From contig JAJJXM010000027.1 of NCBI GenBank assembly GCA_024516155.1, forward strand, positions 490,001-554,000: a DNA stretch of 64,000 bases, read 5' to 3'. The position numbers were made by a program, and so were the translations under genes. This document shows positions 33,864 to 44,472 of the stretch, one piece after another. Source of the stretch: Pyronema omphalodes (Eukaryota > Ascomycota > Pezizomycetes > Pezizales > Pyronemataceae). Every line of letters starts with the position of its first letter. The first letter of the stretch is position 1. The notes beneath the pieces were generated by a model. That model searched no databases, had not been told where the DNA came from, and worked only from the letters and a program-made list of their open reading frames with translations.

Positions 33864-34952
33864 TTACCACATGTCTTCCTCGCCGGCAATATCGACCGAC
33901 TTGTCGATTGCGCCCAATACAACTTTCAAAAGGTCCTCTCCCGTCAAGCAATTCAGTCCTGTTTCCTTCGACATTTGATCATAGTTGAATGTATCCACAA
34001 TATCGGGTACTCCTTGTTTCTCAAGATCTTCGTCCAGTTTCTTAAGAAATGCGGCAGCACCTCTATCACTACCAACCTGAACAAACTGCACACCGAGTTG
34101 TCTCAGTTTTGGTCCATTCGATTTCCCTTTTGATAACTTTTCCGATTTCTTTTCCAATTCCTTCATCCTCCTCGCCGTGGTGACAATGGCCTCGTACAGG
34201 ATAGCTTTTTGTCTCTCATATGGCCATGGTGCTCCATCCGTAATGCAAATGACGTTCATCGGCTTCATCGGCTTCAATGCAGAGGCTTTTCCCTTCCTTT
34301 CCAATTCTAGGTGATTCTCGTATTCCGCTAAATAATTCTCAAGGATCATTTTAATTCTGGTACCAATTGGAGTACCCTGACAGGGCCTAGCTTCCCGGAA
34401 TAAATCCATAACCTCATCGGAAGTCCTAACATTCGATTTATCTTTGAAGGTCTGGTTGAGGAAATAGACATCAACGCCATCGTCGTCGTACTTCGTGACA
34501 ACCGGAACAACGTAACTAAGAACATTCTCCAACTGCTCCCACCTTGACAACCCTATCCCATTATCCTGTTCCGCCATTGATGCTGAGTCGTCTAGCAAGA
34601 GAACATTGTCGAAAATCTTCAAAGCTCCGTAAGGGTCCCATCTTTCACGTGTTATGGGATGGTTAACATCGAGGTTCTTATCGCGGAGATCCTGGCCTTG
34701 GTTTGCGCGTGGCTGGCTTGCATAATCTTTCCGAGTTCCCGAACCGGTATCTCTACGCTGAGATTTGCTATGATGAAGATTTTCTGTTTTCTCATTCGCC
34801 GCAGTTGTTGTGTATGGATCATTCGAGTGTTTTTCGTTGATCACCTCAGAGTAGGTTGGCGGTGAATCCCGTGCTTGCTTTTTGCTCGATACTTTAGATA
34901 CGAAACGCTTGAACCTTTTAAGAGCTGAGGTGGGATTCATGTGCAAGGTCAT
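33864..34952 (-). CDS. von Willebrand factor A domain protein, 362 aa
   Basis: A single-exon frame. The first 110 residues are basic and disordered and include a PPTY motif (31-34) of the kind bound by WW domains. A vWA domain follows from about 112: a VLLLDDSASM strand with the metal-ion-dependent adhesion site D-x-S-x-S at 121-125, the MIDAS threonine in QGTPIGTRI (194), and NVICITDG (233-240) with the third MIDAS aspartate. So all metal-binding positions are present. C-terminal blocks VQFVQVGSDRGAAAFLKKLD and a long DIVDTFNYDQM segment fit the end of the same fold. Known: fungal proteins of this architecture are mostly uncharacterised; the vWA domain mediates metal-dependent protein binding. 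No signal peptide is seen, so an intracellular location is likely. It is the only well-supported gene in a 12-kb gene-poor zone. Confidence 0.8.
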   Translation of the reverse strand: MTLHMNPTSALKRFKRFVSKVSSKKQARDSPPTYSEVINEKHSNDPYTTTAANEKTENLHHSKSQRRDTGSGTRKDYASQPRANQGQDLRDKNLDVNHPITRERWDPYGALKIFDNVLLLDDSASMAEQDNGIGLSRWEQLENVLSYVVPVVTKYDDDGVDVYFLNQTFKDKSNVRTSDEVMDLFREARPCQGTPIGTRIKMILENYLAEYENHLELERKGKASALKPMKPMNVICITDGAPWPYERQKAILYEAIVTTARRMKELEKKSEKLSKGKSNGPKLRQLGVQFVQVGSDRGAAAFLKKLDEDLEKQGVPDIVDTFNYDQMSKETGLNCLTGEDLLKVVLGAIDKSVDIAGEEDMW

Positions 34953-37900
34953 TGCTTTGTATTTATACCGATTTATTCGGAAAATATGTGTTATTTGGTG
35001 TAGACTAGAACGATCGCTTGGTCTGAGGGGTGAAGCAAGGCAATCTTGTAGGAGGTGGAGTTTGGTGGAGCTTCGAGCTGAAGGTAGAGACAGTGGAGTT
35101 TAGTGGAAGAGTAGAGGTGGTTAAAAAGTGGGGGCTCTGGTACATTATATAGTGCCAAATTTCTAATCGGTGCCACTAGCCCTTGCTACATACACGACAG
35201 GGTTTATTTTAAATGGGAACACCTGCCATTTTGTTTTCCAATAAGGCGCAGGAAGGTGCGTAATTTTTCTTTTTGATCGACCCCTATAAAAGTAAACTTT
35301 CACTCTTGATTCCCCCACAGTTGTGCAGCTATCAATTGACACGGCGTGCTTCTCCCTCCATAGTTACAGAGGCGCCGGATGTGGTTCAATTGGCAGACGC
35401 CGAATTAAACCCCAGTTTCGTGTAGTTTACCTAAACTGAGGCGGAATTCACTAGCAAAGGCAGACTCCAGGTTCTTTACTATCGCTTAACAGTAGCATGG
35501 AGAACGAAACGAAGACGAATGGCGTGAGTTCCTCAATGCAGCAACTGAAACATCCATGGAGTTATGCACAGTTTACACTGCCCTGTAAAACGCGCCTTGG
35601 GTAATAAACAGATGAAGAAACAAAATGGTTTTGATATTTGCATCCTCATATACTTCTGCCGTCTTTTCCATAACCCATGAGAGAGGCTGAGTCAACTACG
35701 TGTAGTTAGTCCTTTAGTAGTGCTGCTGAGTTAGTGGTCAATGATAACCCCTATCACAAAGAATTAAATTCATGGCAGTGGTTGTACCTGTAGTCACAGA
35801 ATATAGAAAGACGGAAACGGCCCTTGAATAACTTTGAATTGGGCGTATCCATGACTGTAGTATATTCTGGCCGTTATTAAAATGGTCATTTCGGTACAAA
35901 CCTTAATAGTTTTGGATACTAATGTAGCCATTAAGTTCACTAATTAAGCCTTTAGGTCTAGAGAAATCCTCTATTCAGCTGATAATCATGAGATTTTTGG
36001 TTGACATGCTAGAAAATATCGCATTGAATGAAAGCTTTTTGAGAATACTCTCCGGCTTGCACTTATGAACTTCTCATTGTGTCGACATGTAACAATGAAT
36101 TCCCGACATTCGGAGAATGGGGAGACAATTTCTGCACTCGTAGTTTGATATCATCTGATTTGTCTTCAATATTGCCCTGTGGTTGGCCTTGTCCTTTAAT
36201 TACATATAAAGTCTATCACAATATCATTACCACAGCGTCCATCATTCGTGAAATGCGAAGCGGTAGTCAAAACATTTCGTACGTTCACAGCCAGCCTGTG
36301 CGCCACGTGCCCGAACCGACGTTTTTCCACGGTAAGTAAGGTTCAACAACAAAATAATTCAGATGACACTTTCATGCGGCGGAGCAGTGCAGTCGAACTT
36401 CGATTATTCTGTGCATCTCTTGATTAGAATTAAGTGTCACGGGTTCACTATCTTTAAAGTGGGCCGCGCGTCGTGCGGGGAAACATATGCACTCCAAACC
36501 CCATTTTGATATGGAACTATGCACGCGGCACGAGTACTCGGAGGGTGTATTAAATACGGTACATCCATACAATTTTGAGATAGCAACACAACAACTATAA
36601 CTCCAAAGGCTTCCTTCCTAGAGAGCCTATTTCTAACCATAATCATGAAAAGTATTTGGTGGTTCATGGAAGGCAGTTATCTTGGCATTTGCAGTTTTAT
36701 CGGACATGCCCCTGTATGCAATATCTATCATTTACCTGAAACAACCGCCGAATAAGCGCGCAGAAAACATATGTAGACTTAAAGGGTGCCATAAACCAAA
36801 CACATCACATACAATTCACACATAGCAACAGCACAATCATAACTTCGAAAGAACCAAGAGCTCTACGATGGTTAATTGCAGCCTTAATTCCCAAAAGATA
36901 TTTGTTGTTCCTGGAAGGCAATTGTCTTCGCATTACTTTCAGCTATATGAGGCGACAATTGTAGGGCGTATACATACAACAGAGAGCTGAACGTATCCTT
37001 GTACCAGAGAACATATCGCCCTATGTTCCAAAGCCGATGATTTTTTTCGCCCTCCGTTAATATTTAATGGAACACCATCATGAGGCTCCTACCCGGCAGT
37101 AGGGCTTCGAGTGGCGGAGATTTCACAGTGCTAGTCGGCTATCTTATTAACCGGGTGATCATACCATAGCGAAACCAATCTTCCCAACTTCATTTTGAGG
37201 TTTCTTATCGAAAATGTTCCAGAACAGTGGTGGTGCATGTCACACGAGCATGCCGGCCAGGTATCGACGGGATGCCATTCGACGAGAACTCCCTGTAGAG
37301 CATCCAAGTGGTTACCATTTAATGAAACATCCAGAGCATTCGCCCGGGGGAAGGCAATTGCATGGAGTTTATTTGTAATTCATCCATGAATTAATGTGGC
37401 TTAGACCGGCCCACCAATCATTACAAAGACATGTGTGGCGTCAGTGTGGCCAATATATGCGGGTCACCAATCATCACCCTGGTATCGTTCGATAACGGTG
37501 CGATTTTGTAAATGCAAGAATTTGAATGTACTCTTCGATGGTAGAATACAGACTATTAAGTAATGTTCGCCGATGGGATCAACTATAAGTTTACAGAGAG
37601 GAAAGTGTGTGAGGTGGCATGACATCAACATAATGTAGGCTCCCGTCCGAAGTTTGTGGCGAAGTAGTGTCATGAGACTGTTTGGAGAAGTTTAGTCCAT
37701 ATTTTTCGTATCTCACGGAACTTTATAGTAGTTTCAACACTTATACCGTATGGTGTTTTCTCCTTGGTATTTTTTATTTCTCGTCCAGTAATTGGGCTGG
37801 TTACCGTTGTCATTCAGCAGATATCGTCCATATTCAATTTCCCGCCCCATGCCCAAGCAATTATGGTCATTCGGCATATATAGCCCGTCTCATTCACAGG

Positions 37901-38829
37901 AAACTTTGAGTAAGGTGTATGGGCTGTGTACAATTGCCTGCCCCATTTCCAGGCAAAGAACATGTTGATATCCATAAGCACCCTCCCATTTACCCCGAAA
38001 TACGCAAAGGGAGGTGGGTTCCGGTACAGTCAGCTAGAGTGGCCTCCCATTGGTTATAAAACACTGCATTGTTTGTTCATATCTTCATACATGTGTCTCC
38101 CTACCACATCCATTCCATAATGAGCTGCGCCTGCCCTGATGGCAAAGGAGACCCCTATCGCCTTCTCTTTACATAACTAAAATACTCTGCGGATTGCTTG
38201 GTGATAGCTAACTCTAGTCGTACACAATTTCATACAATGGCCTTTCTATAGTGAAACGTCGCACACAAAGCGCCGAAGAGTTATTGCATAATACGAGACT
38301 TGAGAGTAGTGATAAGGAGTGAGGAAGAGTCGAGTGATTGAAGCCATTGGCGTACAGACTAAGAAGGGGATCACGACAGTGACTTGATTGCTTGTATGGT
38401 GAGTTTTGGGAGAAAATCGAGGTGGGATTGGAGCGGCAGACAATGAGGAGGTACAGAGCTTTGTAAGGTAACGTTAGAATGGCAAGTATTACGTAAGATT
38501 TGGAAACTCAACTTTTTGAGGAGCATGACATGGAAAACCATGCTGGTTAAATAACAATATCTAGACTATAATGAGATAGCAGAATCTGTATGATAGCTGT
38601 AATATAACTATTGAAGAAGATAAAAATGAAAAAACTTGAACTTACTCAAAGAAAAGAAATACCAATGCTTCAAACTAAATGACAAGATTCTCAGGCAGAC
38701 CAGGACGACGTTGGATGAGCTCTCCGTTTGCTTTTATGCTCGCTTGTGCAATGGGCGGGCCGTTTTGCGTTGCAGGGTCAAATGAGGTAAATTCGGTTGC
38801 TAACCATTACTAGATGACGGATCGATTTA
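34953..38829. other. Long gene-poor stretch
   Basis: About 3.9 kb without a supported gene. Frames at 36079-36339, 37195-37389 and 37682-37909 have no family signal. A promoter-like TTATAAAAC with an inverted CCAAT lies at about 38046-38058, upstream of a very short frame at 38119-38175. Confidence 0.5.
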
Positions 38830-38926
38830 GGATGCGTTTGGTTCGACCGAAAACAAAGTTTTTTAGCCTATTTTCACAGGTAAAAAGGGCTTAAAACCTT
38901 GTTTTCGGTTTGAACCAAACGCACCC
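38830..38926. mobile_element. 97-bp hairpin MITE with TTA target duplication
   Basis: Almost the whole element is an imperfect inverted repeat: GGATGCGTTTGGTTCG and CCGAAAACAAAG on the left, and the complement of GGGTGCGTTTGGTTCA and CCGAAAACAAGG on the right. TTA flanks both sides (38827-38829 and 38927-38929). The TTA duplication and a short GGRTGCGTTTGG terminus fit Tourist/PIF-Harbinger MITEs. No coding capacity. Confidence 0.85.
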
Positions 38927-39246
38927 TTAGTAGCTGATATACCTGGCGCTGGTATTTGTGGGTTTTGGTATTTGGTCTGGTTGGGCAGAATTTCATGTTC
39001 TGTGTTTAGCTAATAATTTGGACAATCGAATAGACTGCTTTTTCCCTGCAGTCTATATCTATATCGAAAATTCCATGGCAAGATAAAATTAACTATGTAC
39101 GCCTCCAAGGATCATAGCCTTAAATAAGATATGTACCATCTTGCACAAGTGACGAAAACCCATCTAGTTAACAAAATCCAGAACCCAAAATCAAACCCAA
39201 ACGCCGTAAGTTGCAGTTTATCTCCGTGGTGATATACCCCTGGTCA

Positions 39247-40040
39247 TTAAATCAATTCCACCTCCCCGGTCATTACCCATTGCCTGATTGCACTGTATCG
39301 TACAACATAGACATCATCCTTCCTCAACTCAAACTCTGTACCCGTCCCTGGAATCCGAACTATACCATCGGCAGGCTCCTTTACTACCCTACAGAAGACT
39401 GCACTCTCCATATCCGGCTCTTCAATCATTGTTAAGCCGCCTGCTGTATCGTCCAATCGTCGCAATGGCTCGGGAAAGTTTCGGAGGAAGGAGGCGAGGT
39501 AATGATTGTTGCATAGTGCTAGATGAGATTTGAGGTATGCGAGCTCCGACGAGGCGAGGTTTGCGCGGACAGCGTTGTTCGAGAGTACATGAAGACCAAA
39601 TTTATCGATCTATCTTCAGGATTAGCCACTCACATATCACATTTCTTACTCCGCAGCTTTCAGCTCCTGGCCCCAGATCTACGCACCTTATGCATTCTAC
39701 ACCTCAAATACGCTCTTACAAGGTATTTGACTCTCTCCAGTTCAGTCTGGATTAAAATCAACCTGAAATTGGCCGCAGGATCCATATTTCCAGTCTCCGT
39801 CTCCACGAGCTCAATCTGCTGCCGTATACGATCCGTCAACCTCTCGACAAGCTGAGTCTGGAAGGGTAGGATCTCAGGTGCAGTACGCTCGGCAATCCAT
39901 GCTGTCGTTAAATCGGAGATGTCTTTTCCTGGGTTCGAAACCGGAGCACCGGCATCGAATTCCCGCAGGATATCGTCAAGCTCCATAGCTGCCATCTCTG
40001 TCTCCAACGCGGGGTGTGGGGAAGACGCGTCGGTCATCAC
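39247..40040 (-). CDS. SLD5: GINS complex subunit Sld5, two exons, 238 aa
   Basis: Exon 1 is 39687-40040 and exon 2 is 39247-39609. The intron (donor GTGCGT, branch GCTAATC, acceptor TAG) keeps the frame and joins RMHK to IDKF. The protein has the Sld5 order: a short N-terminus with MELDDILREFD, the helical block WIAERTAPEILPFQ...NFRLILIQTELERVKYLVRAYLRCR, then ELAYLKSHLALCNNHYLASFL, and a C-terminal beta domain ending VVRYSAIRQWVMTGEVELI. Known: Sld5 with Psf1-3 forms GINS, part of the replicative CMG helicase at forks in the nucleus. The second Met is an equally good start. The 5' end is about 300 bp from the divergent M20 peptidase gene, so they share an intergenic promoter region. Confidence 0.92.
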
Positions 40041-40336
40041 GCGTACAGTTGTAGCGGGGAAGAGACACCAATTGATTACCCGGACTCAATGCATCTCCAT
40101 CAGGTTAGAAAAGGTACATTATGCACCGACCCGTAGCTCGGCTAATCTATGTCGTCATGAGGCGCATCTGCGAACAATAACAAGCTTCTTCTCGAAGCTC
40201 GCTTGGAAACCCGCTGCTCATCGCGATCTTCACGACATTACCTGGAGCAATAACCTGCACTCGTTCAACACACTTTGATTCAGCGGCCGACATATAATCT
40301 GCGCGCGACCTTCTCAATCTTTATCATTCAGCAAAA

Positions 40337-41704
40337 ATGAAACTCACTCCGGTCCTCCTCGCCTGCGCGTTAAGCGCTTCAACCTCAGCTTACCAGCTTC
40401 CTCAAATTCCTACCCTTTCGAACCTCGCAAGCCATCTACCTTCTCTGCCCAAGCTCCCTGGATTCCTCAAAACTCTCACTACAGACTCAATTTCCGCCTC
40501 TCCAGTCCTCTCTCTACACCGCTCCCTCGTACAGATTCCCAGTGTTACAGGAGAAGAACGCCCAGTGGCAGACTTCCTAACCTCATACCTCACCTCCCAC
40601 AACTTCACCGTCGAATCTCAGGTCGTCTCCGGTGACAGAATCAACCTCTACGCATACGTTGGTACCAACCGTACCACACACACCTTGTTAACCAGCCACA
40701 TCGACACCGTTCCTCCATTTATCCCCTACCGTGCAAGCCATGGTACTATCTATGGTCGCGGTAGTAACGACGCCAAGGGCTCTGTAGCAGCCATGATCAC
40801 AGCCGTTGAAGAGCTTCTAGCCAGCAACACCATTAAAGAGGGCGACGTTTCCCTCCTTTTCGTAGTTGGAGAAGAATTCGACGGCGTCGGAATGAAAGCT
40901 GCTAACAACCTCGGATTGAAATGGAATACCGTTATCTTCGGAGAGCCAACAGAAAACAAGCTTGCTGTTGGACATAAAGGAATTATGCTCTTTCACGTCC
41001 TCTCCAGCGGGAAGGCGTCACACAGCGGATACCCTCAGCTTGGAATTAACGCCAATTCTCAGTTGATCCAGGCTCTGGCGAGATTAGATACCTTGGAATT
41101 GCCAGAGAGTGATCTCCTTGGACCTTCAACATTGAATATTGGTCGTATTGATGGAGGTGTTGCCGTTAACGTTATCCCTGCACACGCCAACGCAAGTGTT
41201 GCGGTCAGAGTAGCCGGAGATTTGGATGAGACAGTCAACAAGATTAAAGATTCCGTTAAGGGACTTCCTGGAATCGAATTGAAGTTTTTGTCACAGATGT
41301 ATGGTCCAGTCGAGTTGGACCATGAAGTTGAGGGATTCGATACCATCGTTTGTGCGTATGGAACAGATGTCCCGAACTTGAAAGGAGATCACAGGAAGTT
41401 TCTTTACGGGCCTGGTAGCATCCTTACTGCTCATGGTGACAATGAGTATGTCCTTAAGTCGGATCTCTTTGATGCGGTAAATGGATACAAGGCTCTCATA
41501 AAGGAGGCTTTATGGCCGAAGAAGTTGGTACCGGCTGTGGTGGAGGGTGAGGGTGTCTTTAATGCCGGAGAGAGGATCGAGGAAATCAAGAATGCAGTTG
41601 TAGATAAGGTTGCGGACAAGGTGGCCGAGATGGAGAGGATTGTTATTGTTGCACCGAAAAAGGCGAAGGGACGGTTCTTGAAGGAGGTTGAGGAGGATTT
41701 GTAG
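40337..41704 (+). CDS. Secreted M20-family zinc metallopeptidase, 455 aa
   Basis: A single exon with an N-terminal signal peptide (MKLTPVLLACALSASTSAYQ). Peptidase family M20 landmarks are complete. HIDTVP gives the first zinc His (121) and catalytic-site Asp (123). GRGSNDAKG gives the bridging Asp (145). VVGEE gives the general-base Glu and zinc Glu (179-180). EPT is at 203-205, and AHGDNEY holds the distal zinc His (366). The dimerisation/lid domain starts around KASHSGYPQLGINAN. Known: relatives are probable carboxypeptidases of the M20A group in ascomycetes, close to acetylornithine deacetylase/ArgE-like enzymes; the substrate is not known. The length of about 455 is usual, with a 60-residue C-terminal extension ending EEDL. 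Several Asn-x-Thr/Ser sites fit secretion. Confidence 0.9.
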   Translation: MKLTPVLLACALSASTSAYQLPQIPTLSNLASHLPSLPKLPGFLKTLTTDSISASPVLSLHRSLVQIPSVTGEERPVADFLTSYLTSHNFTVESQVVSGDRINLYAYVGTNRTTHTLLTSHIDTVPPFIPYRASHGTIYGRGSNDAKGSVAAMITAVEELLASNTIKEGDVSLLFVVGEEFDGVGMKAANNLGLKWNTVIFGEPTENKLAVGHKGIMLFHVLSSGKASHSGYPQLGINANSQLIQALARLDTLELPESDLLGPSTLNIGRIDGGVAVNVIPAHANASVAVRVAGDLDETVNKIKDSVKGLPGIELKFLSQMYGPVELDHEVEGFDTIVCAYGTDVPNLKGDHRKFLYGPGSILTAHGDNEYVLKSDLFDAVNGYKALIKEALWPKKLVPAVVEGEGVFNAGERIEEIKNAVVDKVADKVAEMERIVIVAPKKAKGRFLKEVEEDL

Positions 41705-42284
41705 GAGTTTCTGCAGTGACATCAGTCTTTAGTTTTCTTGATTTCGTTTAGCAAGCGTGTTGCTGATTATTTTGGATTTTATGATGGGATAATTAATGCA
41801 ATTTATCAATTTCTTAATTAACGACTTTCATGGCTGGTCTTTGTAATGATTCTATAACACGATCTACTCGTGAATAACACTCGCGCCGTGAGAACTAACC
41901 TAAGGTTCGGCCGTAAGTACTTTTGCCTCTAGAGATTTCAATCTTTATTCATATCACGTTACGTCAGTCTGGTGATAGTCGATTCCGTTTCAGCCAAACG
42001 TATACTCCAGTGGCCTTGACAATTCTCGATATAGTTTTCTCGACCTGTACTCGATAAATTCTCAGGAAAAATAAAATAAGATACCAGCGTCAAGTCTCAT
42101 TCAAATTTCGAGGAACATTCGATTCTAGAGACATCCTATGGGAGCTGCTTGCGGCGATTTGGCTGTCACTGTCACGTAATTGAATATGAACAAGCAAGGT
42201 GCACTCAATATTTTGCGAGCTCACATAGAGGACTTACCATCACATAACAATCATTTCAAGATAAAGTAATCTAATGTAATTCTT
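41705..42284. other. Intergenic region downstream of the M20 gene
   Basis: 3' UTR and spacer; no gene seen. It ends at a T-run where R2 copy 2 begins. Confidence 0.5.
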
Positions 42285-42790
42285 TTTTTTTTTACAAACA
42301 AAAACAAAATATATAGTAGTGTTCGATGGCGGATTCGCTCCTCCTGCGATCGTCTACATAAAAATCCTTACATCACCTATGACCTACCTAAATTCCTAAT
42401 TGGTGTTTTGTTTCCACCAATACACAAAATGTCCATGCATGTATCCCATTAACCAGAACAGCAACACATAAGGTGACTGGCAATCTGTCTGTCAGGTCCC
42501 AATAACCAAGCACCCGACCACCAGTACACCGTCAGTGATTCTGCAACCAATATGTGGTCGCGAACGTCACCACACATCTCTAAAACAATGCCAAATCCCC
42601 ATCCAGCAGTAAAAGCCCACAATGAGATTGCAAGGTATTGAAAGCAAGAAGACTACAAACCGAAGCACCGTGCACACAAGGTTTTAAAAAAGGAAAGCCA
42701 AGTAAGGTTCACCGCTGAACCCTCGGTACGAAACTATCTCAAATACAGCCACCACCAAAGGCAAGAGACTTGTAACTGTGGTGGTGATCT
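42285..42790 (-). repeat. R2 repeat, copy 2
   Basis: Inverted partner of about 18628-19142. In element orientation it starts at ACAGGAGATCACCACC, which in copy 1 is exactly the 3' splice site and exon start, and ends at the same A-rich terminus (TTTGTTTGTAAAAAAA). It carries indels and a broken frame. Confidence 0.75.
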
Positions 42791-42794
42791 CCTG

Positions 42795-43092
42795 TCTTGT
42801 TGAAACTTTTATTTTTACCCGGCGCTTGCTGGGTGTGATGGTTATAACCTAGGCTTGGGAGGGGGAGAGAGGGGAGGGGGGGGGGGGGGGGGGGGGGGAG
42901 GGAGGAGGAGTGAGATATAGAATACATAGATGACAGTAGATAGAATATAGAGGATAGAGGATAGAAAATGGAAGAGAGAAAATGGAAGATGGAATTATCG
43001 GTCTCGGTCTCAGTGACGAAGGATAAATATGGGTGAAGGATATGGGAATAGAGGTCATCTTGTGAGGGTTAAATAATCTTGATTATTGTGAC
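42795..43092 (+). repeat. R4 repeat, copy 2, left half
   Basis: Matches 22765-23010. It contains a G-run of about 20 at 42879-42898 that is only GGTGGGTGGGGGG in copy 1. It is cut at GTGAC (43088-43092), the target site of the Copia element. The right half continues at 57859. Confidence 0.85.
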
Positions 43093-43262
43093 TATTAAAC
43101 TGAGTTTGTGAAGTGAGTTAGATTATAGTTAACGAACGGTTCTAACTACAGTTTATATACTGGGAACCGTACTCCTCCAAGCAACATGACCAGTACGGAC
43201 ATGGCTGTTTCAATATGTCCTTGTCATGTTGACTATTCAACATGACCGGTCCATTTTCAACA
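43093..43262 (-). repeat. Copia 3' LTR
   Basis: 170 bp. In element orientation it starts TGTTGAAAA and ends CAGTTTAATA. It differs from the 5' LTR by a single A/G change near its start. Confidence 0.93.
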
Positions 43263-43274
43263 CACCCCCTCTTG
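43263..43274 (-). promoter_or_regulatory. Copia polypurine tract
   Basis: AAGAGGGGGTG in element orientation, directly before the 3' LTR. Two similar ACAGGGGGTG tracts occur upstream, near 43383 and 43408. Confidence 0.75.
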
Positions 43275-43427
43275 GAGAGGAAGGTTTCCACAGCTTATCT
43301 AAACCTTTCCTGATAACAAAAAGAAAAACAAAAATGAATAAGAATATCCAAAGAAAAATTCGGTTCAATAACCAATGCGTACACACCCCCTGTTTTCTTT
43401 GAGCAAGCACCCCCTGTTTCTTTTCTC

Positions 43428-43430
<3 letters not shown>

Positions 43431-43501
<71 letters not shown>
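43431..43501. repeat. 71-nt homopolymer next to the Copia pol stop codon
   Basis: About 71 T on the plus strand, so poly(A) in element orientation. It begins at the pol stop codon TAA itself. Confidence 0.95.
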
Positions 43502-43505
<4 letters not shown>

Positions 43506-44472
43506 GATTCCCAGCTTCTTTGTAAGTTCCTGATGCAGTGGAACTGGTAGCGGTTTCGTCATAATGTCGGCAAGATTATTTCGTGATTCTATGTAATGGA
43601 AGTTGACATTTCCCTTTTTATCTTCATCATGGGTGTGCATGTGTTTGACATCGATGTGTTTGGTTTTGACCGTGGCAATTCCAGACTTGATGAATTTTAT
43701 AGCTCCTTGATTATCACAGGCCATTTGAACTGTTTTAATCCTCGGAAGTTGCAACATATCAGCTTCTAGCCGGCTAAGCCAAATAGCTTCCCTGGTACCA
43801 TCAGAGCAGGCAATAAACTCTGCTTCCAGCGTTGAGAGAGCAACAACAGTTTGACTCTTTGATTTCCAGCTGATAGTGCCGTTGTTGATTTGAAAGATAT
43901 TTCCTCCAACTGATTTTCTGGTTGAACGGCATCCTGCCCAATCTGAGTCTGTGAAACCCTGTAGATTATGGCTCTCAGCAGGAAAATTTAATCGAAATTT
44001 GGATGTTGTTTTCAAATATCTCAGAACTCGTTTGGCTGCTGTCAAGTGTGTGGCCAGTGGTGCTGCATTATACCTGCTTAGCGAGCTGACAGCAACTGAT
44101 ATATCAGGACGGGTCCCTAGAGCTGTATACATGAGAGACCCAACAAGTGAAAGATATATATCACGGTCAGCTGCATTGTCCTCACACTCCCCATTTTCCA
44201 GCCTGATATTTGGATCAACAGGATTGGATATGTCTCGACAATTTTCCATGCCAAACTTCTTGAGCATCATGTTTATGTAAGATTCTTGACCTAGAGATAT
44301 TCCTTTCTCATCTCGGTGAATTTCCAATCCCAAAAATCGCTTTGCTTCCCCCAAATCTGTCATCTTGTATTTCCCTTTGAGTGCTGTGATGACTGATTGT
44401 GCTGCATTCAGAGAATTTGTACCGGAAGTGTTGACAATCAGGATGTCATCAACATAGAGTAGAAGGAGCACT
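43500..44472 (-). pseudogene. Copia pol, 3' part: end of reverse transcriptase and RNase H
   Basis: The frame starts inside the reverse transcriptase core just before YVDDILIV, the catalytic box. It continues through GEAKRFLGLEI, RPDISVAVSSLSRY and the RNase H block with ISWKSKSQTVVALSTLEAEF, CDNQGAIK and TKHIDVKHM. It ends at MTKPLPVP...LGIY with the stop at 43500. No internal stop is seen. It is separated from the rest of pol by the Gypsy insertion, with the GCACT duplication at the junction, so the Copia polyprotein can no longer be made from this copy. Confidence 0.92.

Noticed and set aside
35365..35450. A-box-like TGGTTCAATTGGC as a possible tRNA gene
   Set aside because: No matching B box or cloverleaf arms downstream.
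36079..36339. 86-codon frame in the gene-poor zone
   Set aside because: Length is near chance expectation and composition is unremarkable.
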